From the NCBI GenBank assembly GCA_942492225.1, contig CALODS010000024.1, positions 1 to 64,000 of the forward strand: 64,000 nucleotides of DNA, written 5' to 3'. Positions 30,700-40,408 of this stretch are shown here, piece by piece (positions within the stretch are counted from its first letter, which is position 1; each line of letters starts with the position of its first letter). Position numbers and translations under genes: made by a program. Under the pieces are notes generated by a model. That model made no database searches. It saw only the letters and a program-made list of their open reading frames with translations, and was not told where the DNA came from. Source of the stretch: JAFGTX01 sp942492225. GTDB taxonomy: Bacteria; Bacillota; Clostridia; Peptostreptococcales; Acidaminobacteraceae.

Positions 30700-31486
30700 C
30701 CAATTAAGTGTAACCTATCCAACATTTTATTATGAATCAAAAGAAGTTGAATCAGTAGATCCTTTAACGGATGATATTATTCGTATCTATAAAACAAACC
30801 GTCGCCATTATGGTACACGCAAAATAAGAAAAGCATTGCTTACAGAAGGAAAACGCGTTTCTAGGCGACGAATTGGGCGGATTATGAAGCAGAATGGCCT
30901 AGTTTCAACTTACACAATATCAAAATACAAGGTTCATAAAACACCTGTAAACGAGTCAAAGACAACAAATATTCTTAATCGCAAGTTTAATAATCGCGAC
31001 CATTTAGAAGTTGTAGTAAGTGACTTAACCTATGTTAGAGCAAATGGAAAATGGCATTATGTATGCTTAATTTTAGATTTATTTAACCGTGAAATCATTG
31101 GCTACAGCGCAGGAGAACACAAAGATGCATTTCTTGTATACCAAGCATTTTCAAGAATTAGACATAACTTAAATGACATTTCAATATTTCATACAGATAG
31201 AGGAAATGAATTCAAAAATAATACTATTGATGGCATAATGGATGTTTTTGATATCAATCGTTCACTTAGTAAAAAAGGCTGTCCTTATGATAATGCAGTT
31301 GCTGAGGCAACGTTTAAAATATTTAAAACTGAGTTTGTATATCCAAATAACTTTGAATCGTTAAATGAATTGCAGTTACAATTATCCGACTATGTAAACT
31401 GGTACAATAATCATCGAATTCATTCATCACTGGGATACTTATCACCAATTGCTTACAAATTTTTACACCTAAAGAAAGTTGTCTGA
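30700..31486 (+). pseudogene. Second IS3-family OrfB, 5'-truncated
   Basis: Homologous to the left copy (SDLTYVRANGKWHYVCLILD; FHTDRGNEFKNN; catalytic Glu in EATFKIFKTEF) and complete at the C-terminus. orfA and the first residues of OrfB are missing. The frame effectively begins at SVTYPTFYYESKE, directly against the left copy's end, so it was probably cut by that copy's insertion or by recombination. The DDE residues are all kept. Confidence 0.82.
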
Positions 31487-31504
31487 TTTACTGTTGACAT
31501 TCCA

Positions 31505-32048
31505 TTCTTATAATTGTTTTTTTTGTAATATTGTTATAAACACAAGTAAATTCATTTTCTTTACGTAATGATTCTATAGGAAAATAAAAATTTATATCCT
31601 TCCCTATAAAACCATGATGTGCCAAATTATCGCTATCAATAAGAGATTTATCAACTACTGCTCCATTTAAAATAACTCGACATCTCCTTCATAATTAATT
31701 ATTTGTACATTAATTTTAATATCCCCAGATTCACATGAATTTATTTTCTATTTCTTCCAAATACTCGTCCTGATTATGATTATAATCAACTATAAACTTA
31801 GGAACAACTTCTACTTCTTCAATTTCTAGGTTCTCATATTCATTTTCAACTTTGTTAAGCTCTCTTACCAAAACATCAAGTTCTGCTCGGCTTAACGCAC
31901 TTCGAGGTGATACACTAATATTATAATAATATGGATAATTTCCATACTCACGTTCAAACATATACCTTACTTCATCAAGATTCCCATCCTCTTGAAATCC
32001 ATTAGAAATTAGTAAAAGAAATACCATCATTACTTTGTTAATTATCAT
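31505..32048 (-). pseudogene. Distal integron cassette gene, broken by IS3 and frameshifts
   Basis: A minus-strand gene with a signal-like N-terminus (MIINKVMMVFLLLIS, start 32,048). The first open part stops at 31,731, but coding-like sequence continues in another frame (CESGDIKINVQIINYEGD, then VILNGAVVDKSLIDSDN) and ends in the IS3 end at about 31,490. It is the outermost cassette gene of the array; its own attC to the left has been lost to the IS. Function unknown. Confidence 0.55.
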
Positions 32049-32092
32049 TTTCTCTTTTCCTCCTCAAATATATCTCTTGAAATATTAATTTC

Positions 32093-32220
32093 ACATAACG
32101 TTTCCGTGATTCGCGATCGTTCCTTGTCCATCTTCTAATCTCTATAAATCACTTACTTATGTAAATCGACACGCAACACTCCATTTAATGAATGGAATGT
32201 CGCTAATCATCGTGTTATGT
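32093..32220 (-). repeat. attC 1
   Basis: Boxes ACATAAC and GTTATGT; arms CGTTCC / GGAATG. Outermost (distal) attC of the array. Confidence 0.92.
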
Positions 32221-32493
32221 GAAGTTCTAACTGCTAAAGATGAGGAATATAAATAGAAGTCTTCCTGTCCTCATGCTAGACATGTCATAAATTTGCTCGA
32301 AATATTATATCCTCACTTAACATCTAAAACCTCTTTACAATTACCGCATATCAGTAATAATAATGAACCGAAAAAAAGCGTTCCTATAATAAAACTATCA
32401 ACTACGTTAGCACTTAAATCTCAATGCATATAATAGCCAAACTAGATTAACTCCTTAACTTTTTCGGGCAAATTTTGTTAGCAAAGGAATTTC
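32221..32493. other. ORF-less cassette 1 (repeat X, copy A)
   Basis: About 270 bp without an ORF above 60 codons. Closely similar to cassette 19 and, inverted, to 59,018-59,289. Shared landmarks are a GTCCTCAT stretch, TAAATTTGCTCGAAATATTA and CTTTTTCGGGCAAATTTTGT. Confidence 0.85.
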
Positions 32494-32623
32494 ACATAAC
32501 GTTCCCGCGGTTCACCATCGTTCCACAGCTCGATATTCACGAAACACTTCTCAAATATCTCCTCTAATTATATATCTCCGAACTCGTTCGCCAATCGGAA
32601 TGTCGTGAACCGTCGTGTTAGCT
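32494..32623 (-). repeat. attC 2
   Basis: Boxes ACATAAC and GTTAGCT. Left arm GGTTCAC pairs with right arm GTGAACC, replacing the GATTCGC / GCTAATC of the other sites. Confidence 0.92.
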
Positions 32624-32967
32624 GAAGTTAACCGAAAGATACCAACCACATTCATGGCTAAATCAATCGTCTGCCGTAAACTAAGTTTATCATTTAGCAC
32701 CAGTATACGGATATAATAATGCTGATAGTTTAGCTTTTTTTAATATTTGATAGTCGCCTCGCAAGTTGCGCGGAAGTTAGTTTTTCACAACACTCTATGT
32801 AATATCAATATATATACTTCTTAATAGAGTTAATGAACTAACTGCTGCAAATGCAAACTTTGCAATGCAACGCCATTAGTCCATTATAAAAAACACATAA
32901 ATAATTAGTATCTACTAAAATACAAAAAAGTCTGCAGCGCAACCTAAATGACGTCTCGGGGAATTTC
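32624..32967. other. ORF-less cassette 2
   Basis: About 345 bp, no ORF of useful length on either strand. It has short repeats such as GCAAATGCAAACTTTGCAATGC near 32,845 that could fold. May carry an RNA or a degraded gene; nothing else seen. Confidence 0.6.
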
Positions 32968-33094
32968 AGCTAACGTTTCCGTGATTCGCGATCGTGCCTG
33001 TTCAACTTCTACTCTCTCTTAATCATTCACCTATATAAATCCCAACGGAACACTCTATCCCAAGAATGGCATGTCGCTAATCATCGTGTTAGGT
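32968..33094 (-). repeat. attC 3
   Basis: Boxes AGCTAAC and GTTAGGT; arms CGTGCC / GGCATG. Confidence 0.92.
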
Positions 33095-33123
33095 GAAGTT
33101 GTAAGACGATTTTTAGAACCCCA

Positions 33124-33687
33124 CTATTTATTAATTATCTTAATCAGATTTATAGTTTCTTCTTTACCATAATCTCCGTCACCATATTCATACATTGCCT
33201 CATCACTATAATATTTATCTAAATCTAAGCCTTCATTTTCTTCAAATCCGCATTTTTTATATGCTTTTATAGCATTGATATTTCTATTCCATGGTCTAAT
33301 TAAAAAGTGTTTTATGTCATACTCTGAATTAATGAACTCTATAATTCGATTAATCGCTTCTGTTCCTAATCCTTTTCCAGTATTTCGAACACTACCCATC
33401 CAAATATCTAGCTCACAATACGGAATTTTTAAATATTCACAAGCATAACTTATACTGCCAATTATTTCATTCTTGTATTCGATTAATATATAACTACCAT
33501 TTCTTGAAGGATTACCAGAATAACAACTCTCATTTTCTTCGCAGAATTCTTCCCACGTTGGAGCTGGATGAGATTCATTGAACATAAAATGAATAATTTC
33601 AGGCGAAATCAACATATTATATATCGTTCTTCTATCTTCAATATTGGCAAATTTCAATTTCAAATTGTTACTACTTAATATTTTCAA
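33124..33687 (-). CDS. GNAT-family N-acetyltransferase (cassette 3)
   Basis: Protein of 187 residues of the RimI/RimJ type: LKFANIEDRRTIYNML at the start, the acetyl-CoA loop in GSVRNTGKGLGTEAI, and the ending AIKAYKKCGFEENEGLD. The acceptor is unknown. The start is TTG 33687 behind GAGGT. Eight GNAT genes occur in this array, a common cargo class in integrons, often linked to antibiotic or small-molecule acetylation; no particular substrate can be claimed. Confidence 0.85.
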   Translation of the reverse strand: MKILSSNNLKLKFANIEDRRTIYNMLISPEIIHFMFNESHPAPTWEEFCEENESCYSGNPSRNGSYILIEYKNEIIGSISYACEYLKIPYCELDIWMGSVRNTGKGLGTEAINRIIEFINSEYDIKHFLIRPWNRNINAIKAYKKCGFEENEGLDLDKYYSDEAMYEYGDGDYGKEETINLIKIINK

Positions 33688-33723
33688 ATCATTTACCTCA
33701 CTAACATCTAGTCTTAGAATTTC

Positions 33724-33851
33724 ACCTAACGTTTCCGTGATTCGCGATCGTGCCTGTTAATCTTCCATTCTCTATGAAACAAACACCTATGCAAATCCTC
33801 AGCAAAACACCCTAACCTTAGACTGGCATGTCGCTAATCATCGTGTTATGC
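33724..33851 (-). repeat. attC 4
   Basis: Boxes ACCTAAC and GTTATGC; arms CGTGCC / GGCATG. Nearly identical along its whole length to attC 34. Confidence 0.92.
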
Positions 33852-34056
33852 GATGTTTCTTCACGAATTTTATGTATTCCCCTTTGTCCACCCTCACTTC
33901 CTCTGTGTATTAACATATGGTTATAAAAATTTATGTTTCACGTACTGATGTCACATTACGAATGCAAAATTTATCACTTGCGAGTCTTACCCACTACGCA
34001 CGTTCGCTAAAAGCATCTCCATAGCTTTCAACTTCCCAGTTGACATGTTTATGTCT

Positions 34057-34545
34057 TCACCTACATAGTGAAGTTACCATCTTACTTATCTCTACAAGAT
34101 CAACTAACCAGTTATATCCTTGTATTTTCGTATCAATAACTCTGTATTCTTTTGATAAATCATCAATTTCTTTTTGTAACTTCTTAACATCTATTGTTGC
34201 ATTAAATTTGATTTCACTCCTTCTCACTCTACTCTGTTTTATTGAAGCTGAACTTACCAAATCTTCCAGTATCCCTCTTTTACGTAAAATAGAATTTCTT
34301 TCTGAAAGTGCATTTGATAATGTCACGTCCTCATTTAACATCGTAATATTATTTGTATGATTTATTTGCTTAATTACTACATTTAATTTATTCAGAGTTT
34401 CATATAGTTCTTTTAAAAGCTCGTCTGGACTTTCAGAAACTTCTTCACCTTCTTGAATTTTAATGTTATTTAATATTCTTGTTTCCAACTTATCAATCTT
34501 CACTTGATAATCTTTTCTAAGCATCAGTGCTTCTGCTAATTTCAT
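34057..34545 (-). CDS. DIP1984-family protein (cassette 4)
   Basis: Protein of 162 residues, largely helical and coiled-coil. It starts MKLAEALMLRKDYQVKIDKL and has the family pattern IQEGEEVSE, INHTNN and LSNALSER. DIP1984 proteins are small cytoplasmic proteins of unknown function scattered in accessory DNA. A near-identical cassette is at 60,375-60,833. Between its stop and attC 4 are about 200 bp of non-coding DNA also kept in the second copy. AGGAGG precedes ATG 34545. Confidence 0.85.
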   Translation of the reverse strand: MKLAEALMLRKDYQVKIDKLETRILNNIKIQEGEEVSESPDELLKELYETLNKLNVVIKQINHTNNITMLNEDVTLSNALSERNSILRKRGILEDLVSSASIKQSRVRRSEIKFNATIDVKKLQKEIDDLSKEYRVIDTKIQGYNWLVDLVEISKMVTSLCR

Positions 34546-34600
34546 ATATTCCTCCTACAATTTCTATATATTATTATTCCTATATTAGTGAATAAATATC

Positions 34601-34727
34601 GCATAACGTTCCCGTGATTCGCGACGTTCCTACTCATCTTTTAATCTCTATTAATCAAATTATTTATCTTCATCGCCACTCAACACCCCATCACAAGAAC
34701 GGAATGTCGCTAATCATCGTATTAGGC
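34601..34727 (-). repeat. attC 5
   Basis: Boxes GCATAAC and ATTAGGC; the G of the R'' box is replaced by A. The stop codon of the cassette 5 gene lies inside this box. Confidence 0.88.
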
Positions 34728-35427
34728 GATGATTTCAAGCATGTTTTTCACCCATTCATCATTCATTTTTTCCAATCTCTTTTTCTTCAAATTATTATTA
34801 ACTATCCAACGAATATTTTTATTTTTGCTATTTATGAACGTTTCAAATAATGATGTACCTATACTCTCATTCTCTACAATCGCTACACTCCATGCATAAC
34901 CAAGCGCTTTTCTTAATATCTTTTGATCTTCAGTTAACTTCATTGAACATAAACTAAATTCATCTGTAAATCTTTTGTATGAGATATCTAAAGGTATTAT
35001 CTAATATGTATTTATTCTTTAAAACTTTCGGTTCGCACAAGCCAGCAACTATTGCTCGTTTAATTTTTTCATTCCCAGTCGACCATCGATCTAATACTTC
35101 AATCAACACTTTAGAATCATTCAAAGCAAGTTCTTGTATTCCCATAGCAACAGCTTCTCTTACACGCCAACTAGAGCTTATTGCATACTCTTTAACCTTA
35201 TCCAATGCATTTTGAGGATTAGATTTATTTAACACACAATATCCTAATACACCACACATTACAATAAACTCCTCAGGTGTATTATTAAGATCCGAGTACT
35301 TGTATTTGTAACACAATTCTACATCTTGATCAGTAGCAGAATTCGCAAAAGCATATAATAATTCTAAATTAGCCCGTTTACCAGGTAATTTTGAGTTCTG
35401 AATTAGATTTTCTATTTCTTTATTCAT
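34722..35427 (-). CDS. HEAT-repeat-like protein (cassette 5, frameshifted)
   Basis: Two frames join to a helical-repeat protein of about 235 residues. The N-terminal part is SSWRVREAVAMGIQELAL, then GNEKIKRAIVAGLCEPKVL; the C-terminal part is ALGYAWSVAIVENE and NKNIRWIVNNNLKKKRL. The frame changes near 34,960-34,985, where the first frame stops after QKIYR while the other reads KRFTDEFSL. Such proteins are widespread and uncharacterised, and related to HEAT/DNA-alkylation-repair-like repeats. The start is ATG 35427 behind GGAGGAG; the TAA stop falls in the attC box. Confidence 0.7.
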
Positions 35428-35471
35428 CACTTTACTCCTCCTATCAAGAATTCACTGTGCTTTAAATTTTC

Positions 35472-35598
35472 GCCTAACGTTTCCGTGATTCGCGACGTTC
35501 CTTGTTCATCTTCTAATCTCTATATAACAAACACCAATCTTCATCTCAGCGCAACACCCTATCCCAAGAATGGAATGTCGTTAATCATCGTGTTAAGC
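35472..35598 (-). repeat. attC 6
   Basis: Boxes GCCTAAC and GTTAAGC; arms CGTTCC / GGAATG. Confidence 0.92.
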
Positions 35599-35612
35599 GA
35601 AGGTATTTGAAT

Positions 35613-36860
35613 CTAATCTACAAATTCAAAATATAATACTCCACTCGGTGCAACATTAACATCCGTATACTTAAAAGGAACAAATTTATTTTCTTTTATA
35701 CTGTAAAAACCGTAATTATCTTTTGAACCATTTTCGTGCTTCATAAGAGGTTTTCCTTTTCCTACTAACGGCATTCCATTTCTATATATTGAAACATAGT
35801 CAAACTCCAAAGGAACGATTACTTCATCAAGTTGATTGATACAACCAAACTTTCCATCATATTTTACAACAGATAAACCATCTTCAAACGTTTTAGCATA
35901 ATCATATTTTAATTCAATCACAATTTCACCTTCATGATTTATGAAACCATACTTACCATTTTGTTTTACAACTGCCATGCCTTCATTAAAACCATTTGGT
36001 GATAAATCATAACGATTAAGCCAATTGTCATATTCAATTTCCGTTATCTCGTTGCCATCTATACTTATGAAGCCAGTTTTACCATTCTGCATTACTTTTA
36101 CTATTCCATTAGATATATAAGATACATCTTCATATATTAAAGGTATCACAATATTATTTTTATTATCTATGTAACCTTTCTTTCCATTTTTCCTAGCTAT
36201 AAATAGATTGTTCTCATAAAAATGTCCTGAAATTGAATCATAAGTAATCGGAACTATTTCAACACCATTTATATCTACAAGTCCAACTCTTGATTCCAAA
36301 GTTACATTTGCTATTCCATTATAAAAAGTACTTGCATAGTCATATTTTATATCGCCAATCTTATTATTTTCAATATCAATATAACCATACTTACCATCTT
36401 CTTCTACGACTGCTATACTTTCTTTGAATTCGGATATTCCATCATAGATAATCGGTATTACTTCTTCGCCATTTGTATTTATGTATCCATATTTTTGATC
36501 TAATTTAACTTTTGCTATACCACTAATAAAATTTTCTGCATCATCATATTTTATTTCAATTACTTCTTCACCATATCTGTTTAAATATCCATACTTACCA
36601 TCTAGCTCTACACGTGCCAAATAGTTACTAAAAGGTTTTATCGAGTCATATACAATGTCAGTAACTTCAAATCCATTGAAATCAACAAAACCTAGTTTTA
36701 AATCTTTTTCTACTATTGATACTCCATATTGAAATTCATCTGCATAATCATATCGTTCCTCTAACTCTTTTATCCTAGTCTCTTCTATATTTGAATATGA
36801 AAAATAATTATTTGTAGATACTATTACCAATAACATAAAACATGTAATAAATTTTTTCAT
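35613..36860 (-). CDS. Secreted WG-repeat protein (cassette 6)
   Basis: Protein of 415 residues with an N-terminal signal (hydrophobic residues 4-20). It then has about nine to ten WG (KWG Leptospira-type) repeats such as GKYGYLNRYGEEVIEIKYD and GKYGYIDIENNKIGDIKYD, spaced about 35-45 residues apart. WG proteins are probably beta-propeller-like surface or binding proteins; the ligand is unknown. GAGAGGGG lies before ATG 36860. One of the longest cassette genes here. Confidence 0.88.
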   Translation of the reverse strand: MKKFITCFMLLVIVSTNNYFSYSNIEETRIKELEERYDYADEFQYGVSIVEKDLKLGFVDFNGFEVTDIVYDSIKPFSNYLARVELDGKYGYLNRYGEEVIEIKYDDAENFISGIAKVKLDQKYGYINTNGEEVIPIIYDGISEFKESIAVVEEDGKYGYIDIENNKIGDIKYDYASTFYNGIANVTLESRVGLVDINGVEIVPITYDSISGHFYENNLFIARKNGKKGYIDNKNNIVIPLIYEDVSYISNGIVKVMQNGKTGFISIDGNEITEIEYDNWLNRYDLSPNGFNEGMAVVKQNGKYGFINHEGEIVIELKYDYAKTFEDGLSVVKYDGKFGCINQLDEVIVPLEFDYVSIYRNGMPLVGKGKPLMKHENGSKDNYGFYSIKENKFVPFKYTDVNVAPSGVLYFEFVD

Positions 36861-36911
36861 AAAATACCCCTCTCTATTTATTATATATTCATTGCTGATT
36901 CAAATTCTTTC

Positions 36912-37038
36912 GCTTAACGTTCCCGTGATTCGCGATCGTGCCTATTCATCTTCTAACCTCTATTAAAGAAACATCTGTGTAAATCTCAGCGCAACACCTT
37001 ATCCGAAGAATGGCATGTCGCTAATCATCGTGTTAGAC
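36912..37038 (-). repeat. attC 7
   Basis: Boxes GCTTAAC and GTTAGAC; arms CGTGCC / GGCATG. Confidence 0.92.
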
Positions 37039-37054
37039 GAAGTAATTTCAGGTT

Positions 37055-37954
37055 TTATTCCTGTTCATATTCTCCTAAAGATTTTCCGTCTTCAAGTTTC
37101 CATTCGCCCCGGCCACTCACAGAAGTATTTCTTGCTATCGCAGCAGCAGCAGATGGTGATTTAAAATCTACATTTCGTTTCAAAACATAGTGTGAGTCAC
37201 AGCTCACTTTGTCAAAGTAATTTTCTTCATCAAGTTTAGAACGCAACTTACTATATCCATGAACTCTATTTTTATCGTCAAAATCTTTCCTAATATACGA
37301 ATTTTTAAGTAACATATAGGAATCTTCTGTTATTCTCAAGTAAGCCTTTTTGCTTTCATTTTTTATCGAAGATGGAATATTAAGAACAAATATTGGACTC
37401 GTTTCATTTTTCACTTCATCTGTTTTTACATTATCTAGTGTTTCTACTCTTAATTTAGTAAAATCAATTATTCCTAAATTCTTCAGAATAAATAACATAT
37501 TATCTTTAAATTCATCCATATCATCTATATCCGATTGCGGTAATTTTGATCCTGTTGGAACTACTTTATTATCAATATCAATTGTAGTTATATTATTCTT
37601 CGCAATATTAAATACTTCTCTTTCCAAATATCTTACGTGAGACTTTGTTAGATTAGAGTCTTTGCTAATAAAAACAACAAATTTATCCCACCAGTCTTTT
37701 TTCTTATCATGTGTTGATAGTCTATCTCTAATATCATCAGCTTCGCCTATATATACTTTTTTGATGTATGAATCATCCTCATCTAAAATAAGAAAATACA
37801 AACCAGTAAAAGATAAATCATCCAGTTTCTTTAATGTTTCTATATGTTTTCTCTCACCAATAAAAGCTTTTCCAACCCAATTACTTAGTTCAGCACTCTT
37901 CAGATTTTTATAATTTTCATCCATAATATATAACTTTATAGATTTCCCTCTCAT
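37055..37954 (-). CDS. GIY-YIG nuclease-domain protein with DUF4357 (cassette 7)
   Basis: Protein of 299 residues. The GIY-YIG-like region is at about 45-125 (TGLYFLIL, then KKVYIGEADDIRDRL, then a conserved Glu in YLEREVF), and the C-terminal DUF4357 ends with FKSPSAAAAIARNTSVSGRG. This architecture is common in phage- and plasmid-associated proteins of unknown role. The start at ATG 37954 has AGGAGG upstream; a longer frame to 38,023 is just translated attC. Confidence 0.85.
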   Translation of the reverse strand: MRGKSIKLYIMDENYKNLKSAELSNWVGKAFIGERKHIETLKKLDDLSFTGLYFLILDEDDSYIKKVYIGEADDIRDRLSTHDKKKDWWDKFVVFISKDSNLTKSHVRYLEREVFNIAKNNITTIDIDNKVVPTGSKLPQSDIDDMDEFKDNMLFILKNLGIIDFTKLRVETLDNVKTDEVKNETSPIFVLNIPSSIKNESKKAYLRITEDSYMLLKNSYIRKDFDDKNRVHGYSKLRSKLDEENYFDKVSCDSHYVLKRNVDFKSPSAAAAIARNTSVSGRGEWKLEDGKSLGEYEQE

Positions 37955-37978
37955 CACATATCCTCCTGAAATTATTTC

Positions 37979-38106
37979 GTCTAACGTTTCCGTGATTCGC
38001 GATCGTTCCTGTTCATCAACCAATCTCTATAAATCAAACACATATCCCCATCACCGCGCAACACCCTATCTGTAAGAATGGAATGTCGCTAATCATCGTG
38101 TTATGT
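37979..38106 (-). repeat. attC 8
   Basis: Boxes GTCTAAC and GTTATGT; arms CGTTCC / GGAATG. Confidence 0.92.
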
Positions 38107-38126
38107 GTAGTTATTCACGAATCTAT

Positions 38127-38456
38127 CTACCTAGCATGATTAGTTGTTATCATTCGATTAACACTTACTAAAATCAACACCAGTCCAACTACACCAGAAA
38201 CCATAATACTAAGTGGACTAAATAAGCCCAAGAATATTAAAGTAATACCAGCAGTCATCAGTACTAATGGCAATACAAAATTAATATTCGAATAAGTGAT
38301 ATTAACAAAGCTGGAAACCATAGTATTAAAAACTATTAATCCTACACCTATTCCGCAAAATACGATTGTAGATAATGGTGTCATTAAACCTAACATAAAT
38401 AACAACAATCCAGTGATAGTTCCTACAATTTGAATAATGAATTTTCTATTTATCAT
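38127..38456 (-). CDS. Small membrane protein (cassette 8)
   Basis: Protein of 109 residues made of four hydrophobic segments arranged as two similar halves (LLLFMLGLMTPLSTIVFCGIG and LIFLGLFSPLSIMVSGVVG), suggesting an internal duplication. No known family recognised. Confidence 0.7.
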   Translation of the reverse strand: MINRKFIIQIVGTITGLLLFMLGLMTPLSTIVFCGIGVGLIVFNTMVSSFVNITYSNINFVLPLVLMTAGITLIFLGLFSPLSIMVSGVVGLVLILVSVNRMITTNHAR

Positions 38457-38520
38457 AATACCACCTTAATAAAATTTATTACTTAATCTAAATCAATATA
38501 TTAACCTAGAGAATAATTAC

Positions 38521-38647
38521 ACATAACGTTTCCGTGATTCGCGACGTTCCTTGTACTTAGTCCAATCTCAATAAAACTAGCACCTATCTCCGTCATAACG
38601 CAACATCTCATCAGAAGAATGGAATGTCGCTAATCATCGTGTTATGG
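38521..38647 (-). repeat. attC 9
   Basis: Boxes ACATAAC and GTTATGG; the matching cassette end at attC 10 is CCATAAC, showing the same change. Confidence 0.92.
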
Positions 38648-38660
38648 GAAGTTTTAAGGT

Positions 38661-39401
38661 TTACTCATAGTTATAAAACTGATCCAACGTATGAATTTGC
38701 AATTGTTTATGCATTTTCTTAGTTTTTAAATAACCACTGATATCATCAAATACATCATTTAAATCTTGTAAGTCACTATCAGTATAGATAAATGAATACA
38801 CACCATATTTCCTATAATAATCTTTATGTTTTTTCATTTCCTTTTCAAAATTTTCTTGTGCCTCTTCGTTTATTTGTTTTTGAGACTTATCTTTTGTTCC
38901 AGTCAATTTTCCATGAGTAGACCAAGGCGACAATTCAAACCCGTATTTATCTAATGTATATGGGTTAATAATTGTAAAATCTAATCTGTATTTGTGCTTT
39001 TTTTCAATCCCTCCATATCTGAACTCTGGAATTAATAATGGAACTGTTTCTGGATTGTCACTTTTTTCAACATATTTACAATACATTTTTGCAATATCTA
39101 ATTCATATTTCGAACCAGAATTTCTCACTAACACGTTCTTAAAAAATTTAAGGTATTCGTCAACCGATGAGAATTCAATAATATCTTCCTCAAATGGTAT
39201 TACTAAACCAGTCTCCAAAATATGTCCAATTGTAAAATATTCTTTTTTGAACCGTCTGACTTCACTTCCATCATTTTCCCAATTACCATCTTTAAATCTC
39301 GGGGATACTAATAAACCATAACTTGCGTTTTTTTGCCCTATCCATAGTATGGCTTCTTCTGGTCTAGGTTTAGTTTTAGTCAATTCATCATATTTCCGCA
39401 A
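38661..39401 (-). CDS. Putative PD-(D/E)XK-like nuclease (cassette 9, second gene)
   Basis: Protein of 246 residues. The part PLLIPEFRYGG, then YRLDFTIINP, then YGFELSPWSTHGKL has an E...D...ExS pattern that could be a PD-(D/E)XK catalytic core, followed by a long charged helix (EEAQENFEKEMKKHKDYY) and YSFIYTDSDLQDL. The fold is inferred from this pattern only. It starts 14 bp inside the preceding gene, so the two genes of this cassette are translationally coupled. Confidence 0.5.
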   Translation of the reverse strand: MRKYDELTKTKPRPEEAILWIGQKNASYGLLVSPRFKDGNWENDGSEVRRFKKEYFTIGHILETGLVIPFEEDIIEFSSVDEYLKFFKNVLVRNSGSKYELDIAKMYCKYVEKSDNPETVPLLIPEFRYGGIEKKHKYRLDFTIINPYTLDKYGFELSPWSTHGKLTGTKDKSQKQINEEAQENFEKEMKKHKDYYRKYGVYSFIYTDSDLQDLNDVFDDISGYLKTKKMHKQLQIHTLDQFYNYE

Positions 39402-39741
39402 AAGTTCTTTCCAAAAATTTAGTTACGTAAGACATTACAATTTTATTTTTCTGCATATATTTTAATAGCTCATAATTCGCACTCAATTCTTTATCCCATA
39501 AATCGTTGCAATAATTCATTAACCCTTCTAACCATAGTGAAACAAATTGCTCTGAAGTATCAATCACTTCATGTCTAACATCATAAAACTCTGCATGTTT
39601 TCCTCCAATTTTTGCATTTAAGGATAATTTATCGTTATATCCAGTTACTTCTAATACCTCTTCTAAAATCTCGTTTAGTTCTTCTGTAATCTCTTTCGCT
39701 TTTTTATTCCTTGCTGTTTTTTTTGGATCTCTTTTAGCCAT
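39388..39741 (-). CDS. Small partner of the nuclease-like protein (cassette 9, first gene)
   Basis: Protein of 117 residues, basic at the N-terminus (MAKRDPKKTARNKKAKEI), then mostly helical. No family recognised. The start at ATG 39741 has AGAGGTG upstream; an ORF reaching 39,888 is translated attC. Overlap with the next gene suggests a two-gene unit, possibly a nuclease with its specificity or control subunit; this is an inference. Confidence 0.6.
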   Translation of the reverse strand: MAKRDPKKTARNKKAKEITEELNEILEEVLEVTGYNDKLSLNAKIGGKHAEFYDVRHEVIDTSEQFVSLWLEGLMNYCNDLWDKELSANYELLKYMQKNKIVMSYVTKFLERTFAEI

Positions 39742-39786
39742 AACTTCACCTCTATATTTTTTTATTATGCTTAACCTTAAAATTTC

Positions 39787-39916
39787 CCATAACGTTCCCG
39801 CGGTTCGCGATCGTTCCCTGCTCATCTTCCATACCCTATAACTTAACCAATCACTATAAATCCCCGCAACACTGTCAATCACCAACATGGGAATGTCGTT
39901 AACCGGCGTGTTATAT
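39787..39916 (-). repeat. attC 10
   Basis: Boxes CCATAAC and GTTATAT. GC-rich variant: CCGCGGTT pairs with AACCGGCG, and CGTTCCC with GGGAATG. Contains the stop codon of the cassette 10 gene. Confidence 0.92.
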
Positions 39917-40378
39917 GCAGTTTAAGTGCGGTGTTAACTTAACCATCTCTCTATAACAAATCTCTGATTTTTCGATTTTCGAAACTGTATAGTATAACGG
40001 ATCTTTATCACTTGTTACAAATACAATTTCATCATCTATGTATTCCAATTTCTTTATTCTTTCCCACTCTATAAAATCTCCGAATACCTGTATTCCAGTA
40101 TCAAAAATTTCTAGCTTTTGAGAAGTTTTTTTATACTTCAAAATAATACTTACTACAATTGGCGTCACCCAAAGTAAATAGATATAATTCTTTTCTAGAA
40201 TTGGAAATATGTAAAACGCAATACTCGTCAGTAATGACGTATAAACGCTTCCAATATTTGATTTGTGCTTATAGGTTCCATATAATTTATTGCTATCATT
40301 TCTAATATTATTCAATTTTTTCAAATTACATATTTGATATAAGACGAATATAATTCCAATTATAAATACTATATACAT
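39911..40378 (-). CDS. Membrane protein with DUF5673-like tail (cassette 10)
   Basis: Protein of 155 residues with three hydrophobic segments (residues 2-17, about 47-58 and 65-80) and a cytoplasmic tail in which FDTGIQVFGDFIEWERIKK resembles DUF5673/YcxB-like C-terminal domains. Function unknown. Its TAA lies inside the R'' box of attC 10. Confidence 0.65.
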   Translation of the reverse strand: MYIVFIIGIIFVLYQICNLKKLNNIRNDSNKLYGTYKHKSNIGSVYTSLLTSIAFYIFPILEKNYIYLLWVTPIVVSIILKYKKTSQKLEIFDTGIQVFGDFIEWERIKKLEYIDDEIVFVTSDKDPLYYTVSKIEKSEICYREMVKLTPHLNCI

Positions 40379-40408
40379 TATAGTCTCCTATCTTAGCTCT
40401 TAAATTGC

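Noticed and set aside
37955..38023. N-terminal extension of the GIY-YIG protein (and similar ones at 39,742-39,888 and 61,351-61,416)
   Set aside because: These extensions are translations of attC sequence (ERSRITETL-like). Proper ribosome sites precede the internal starts.
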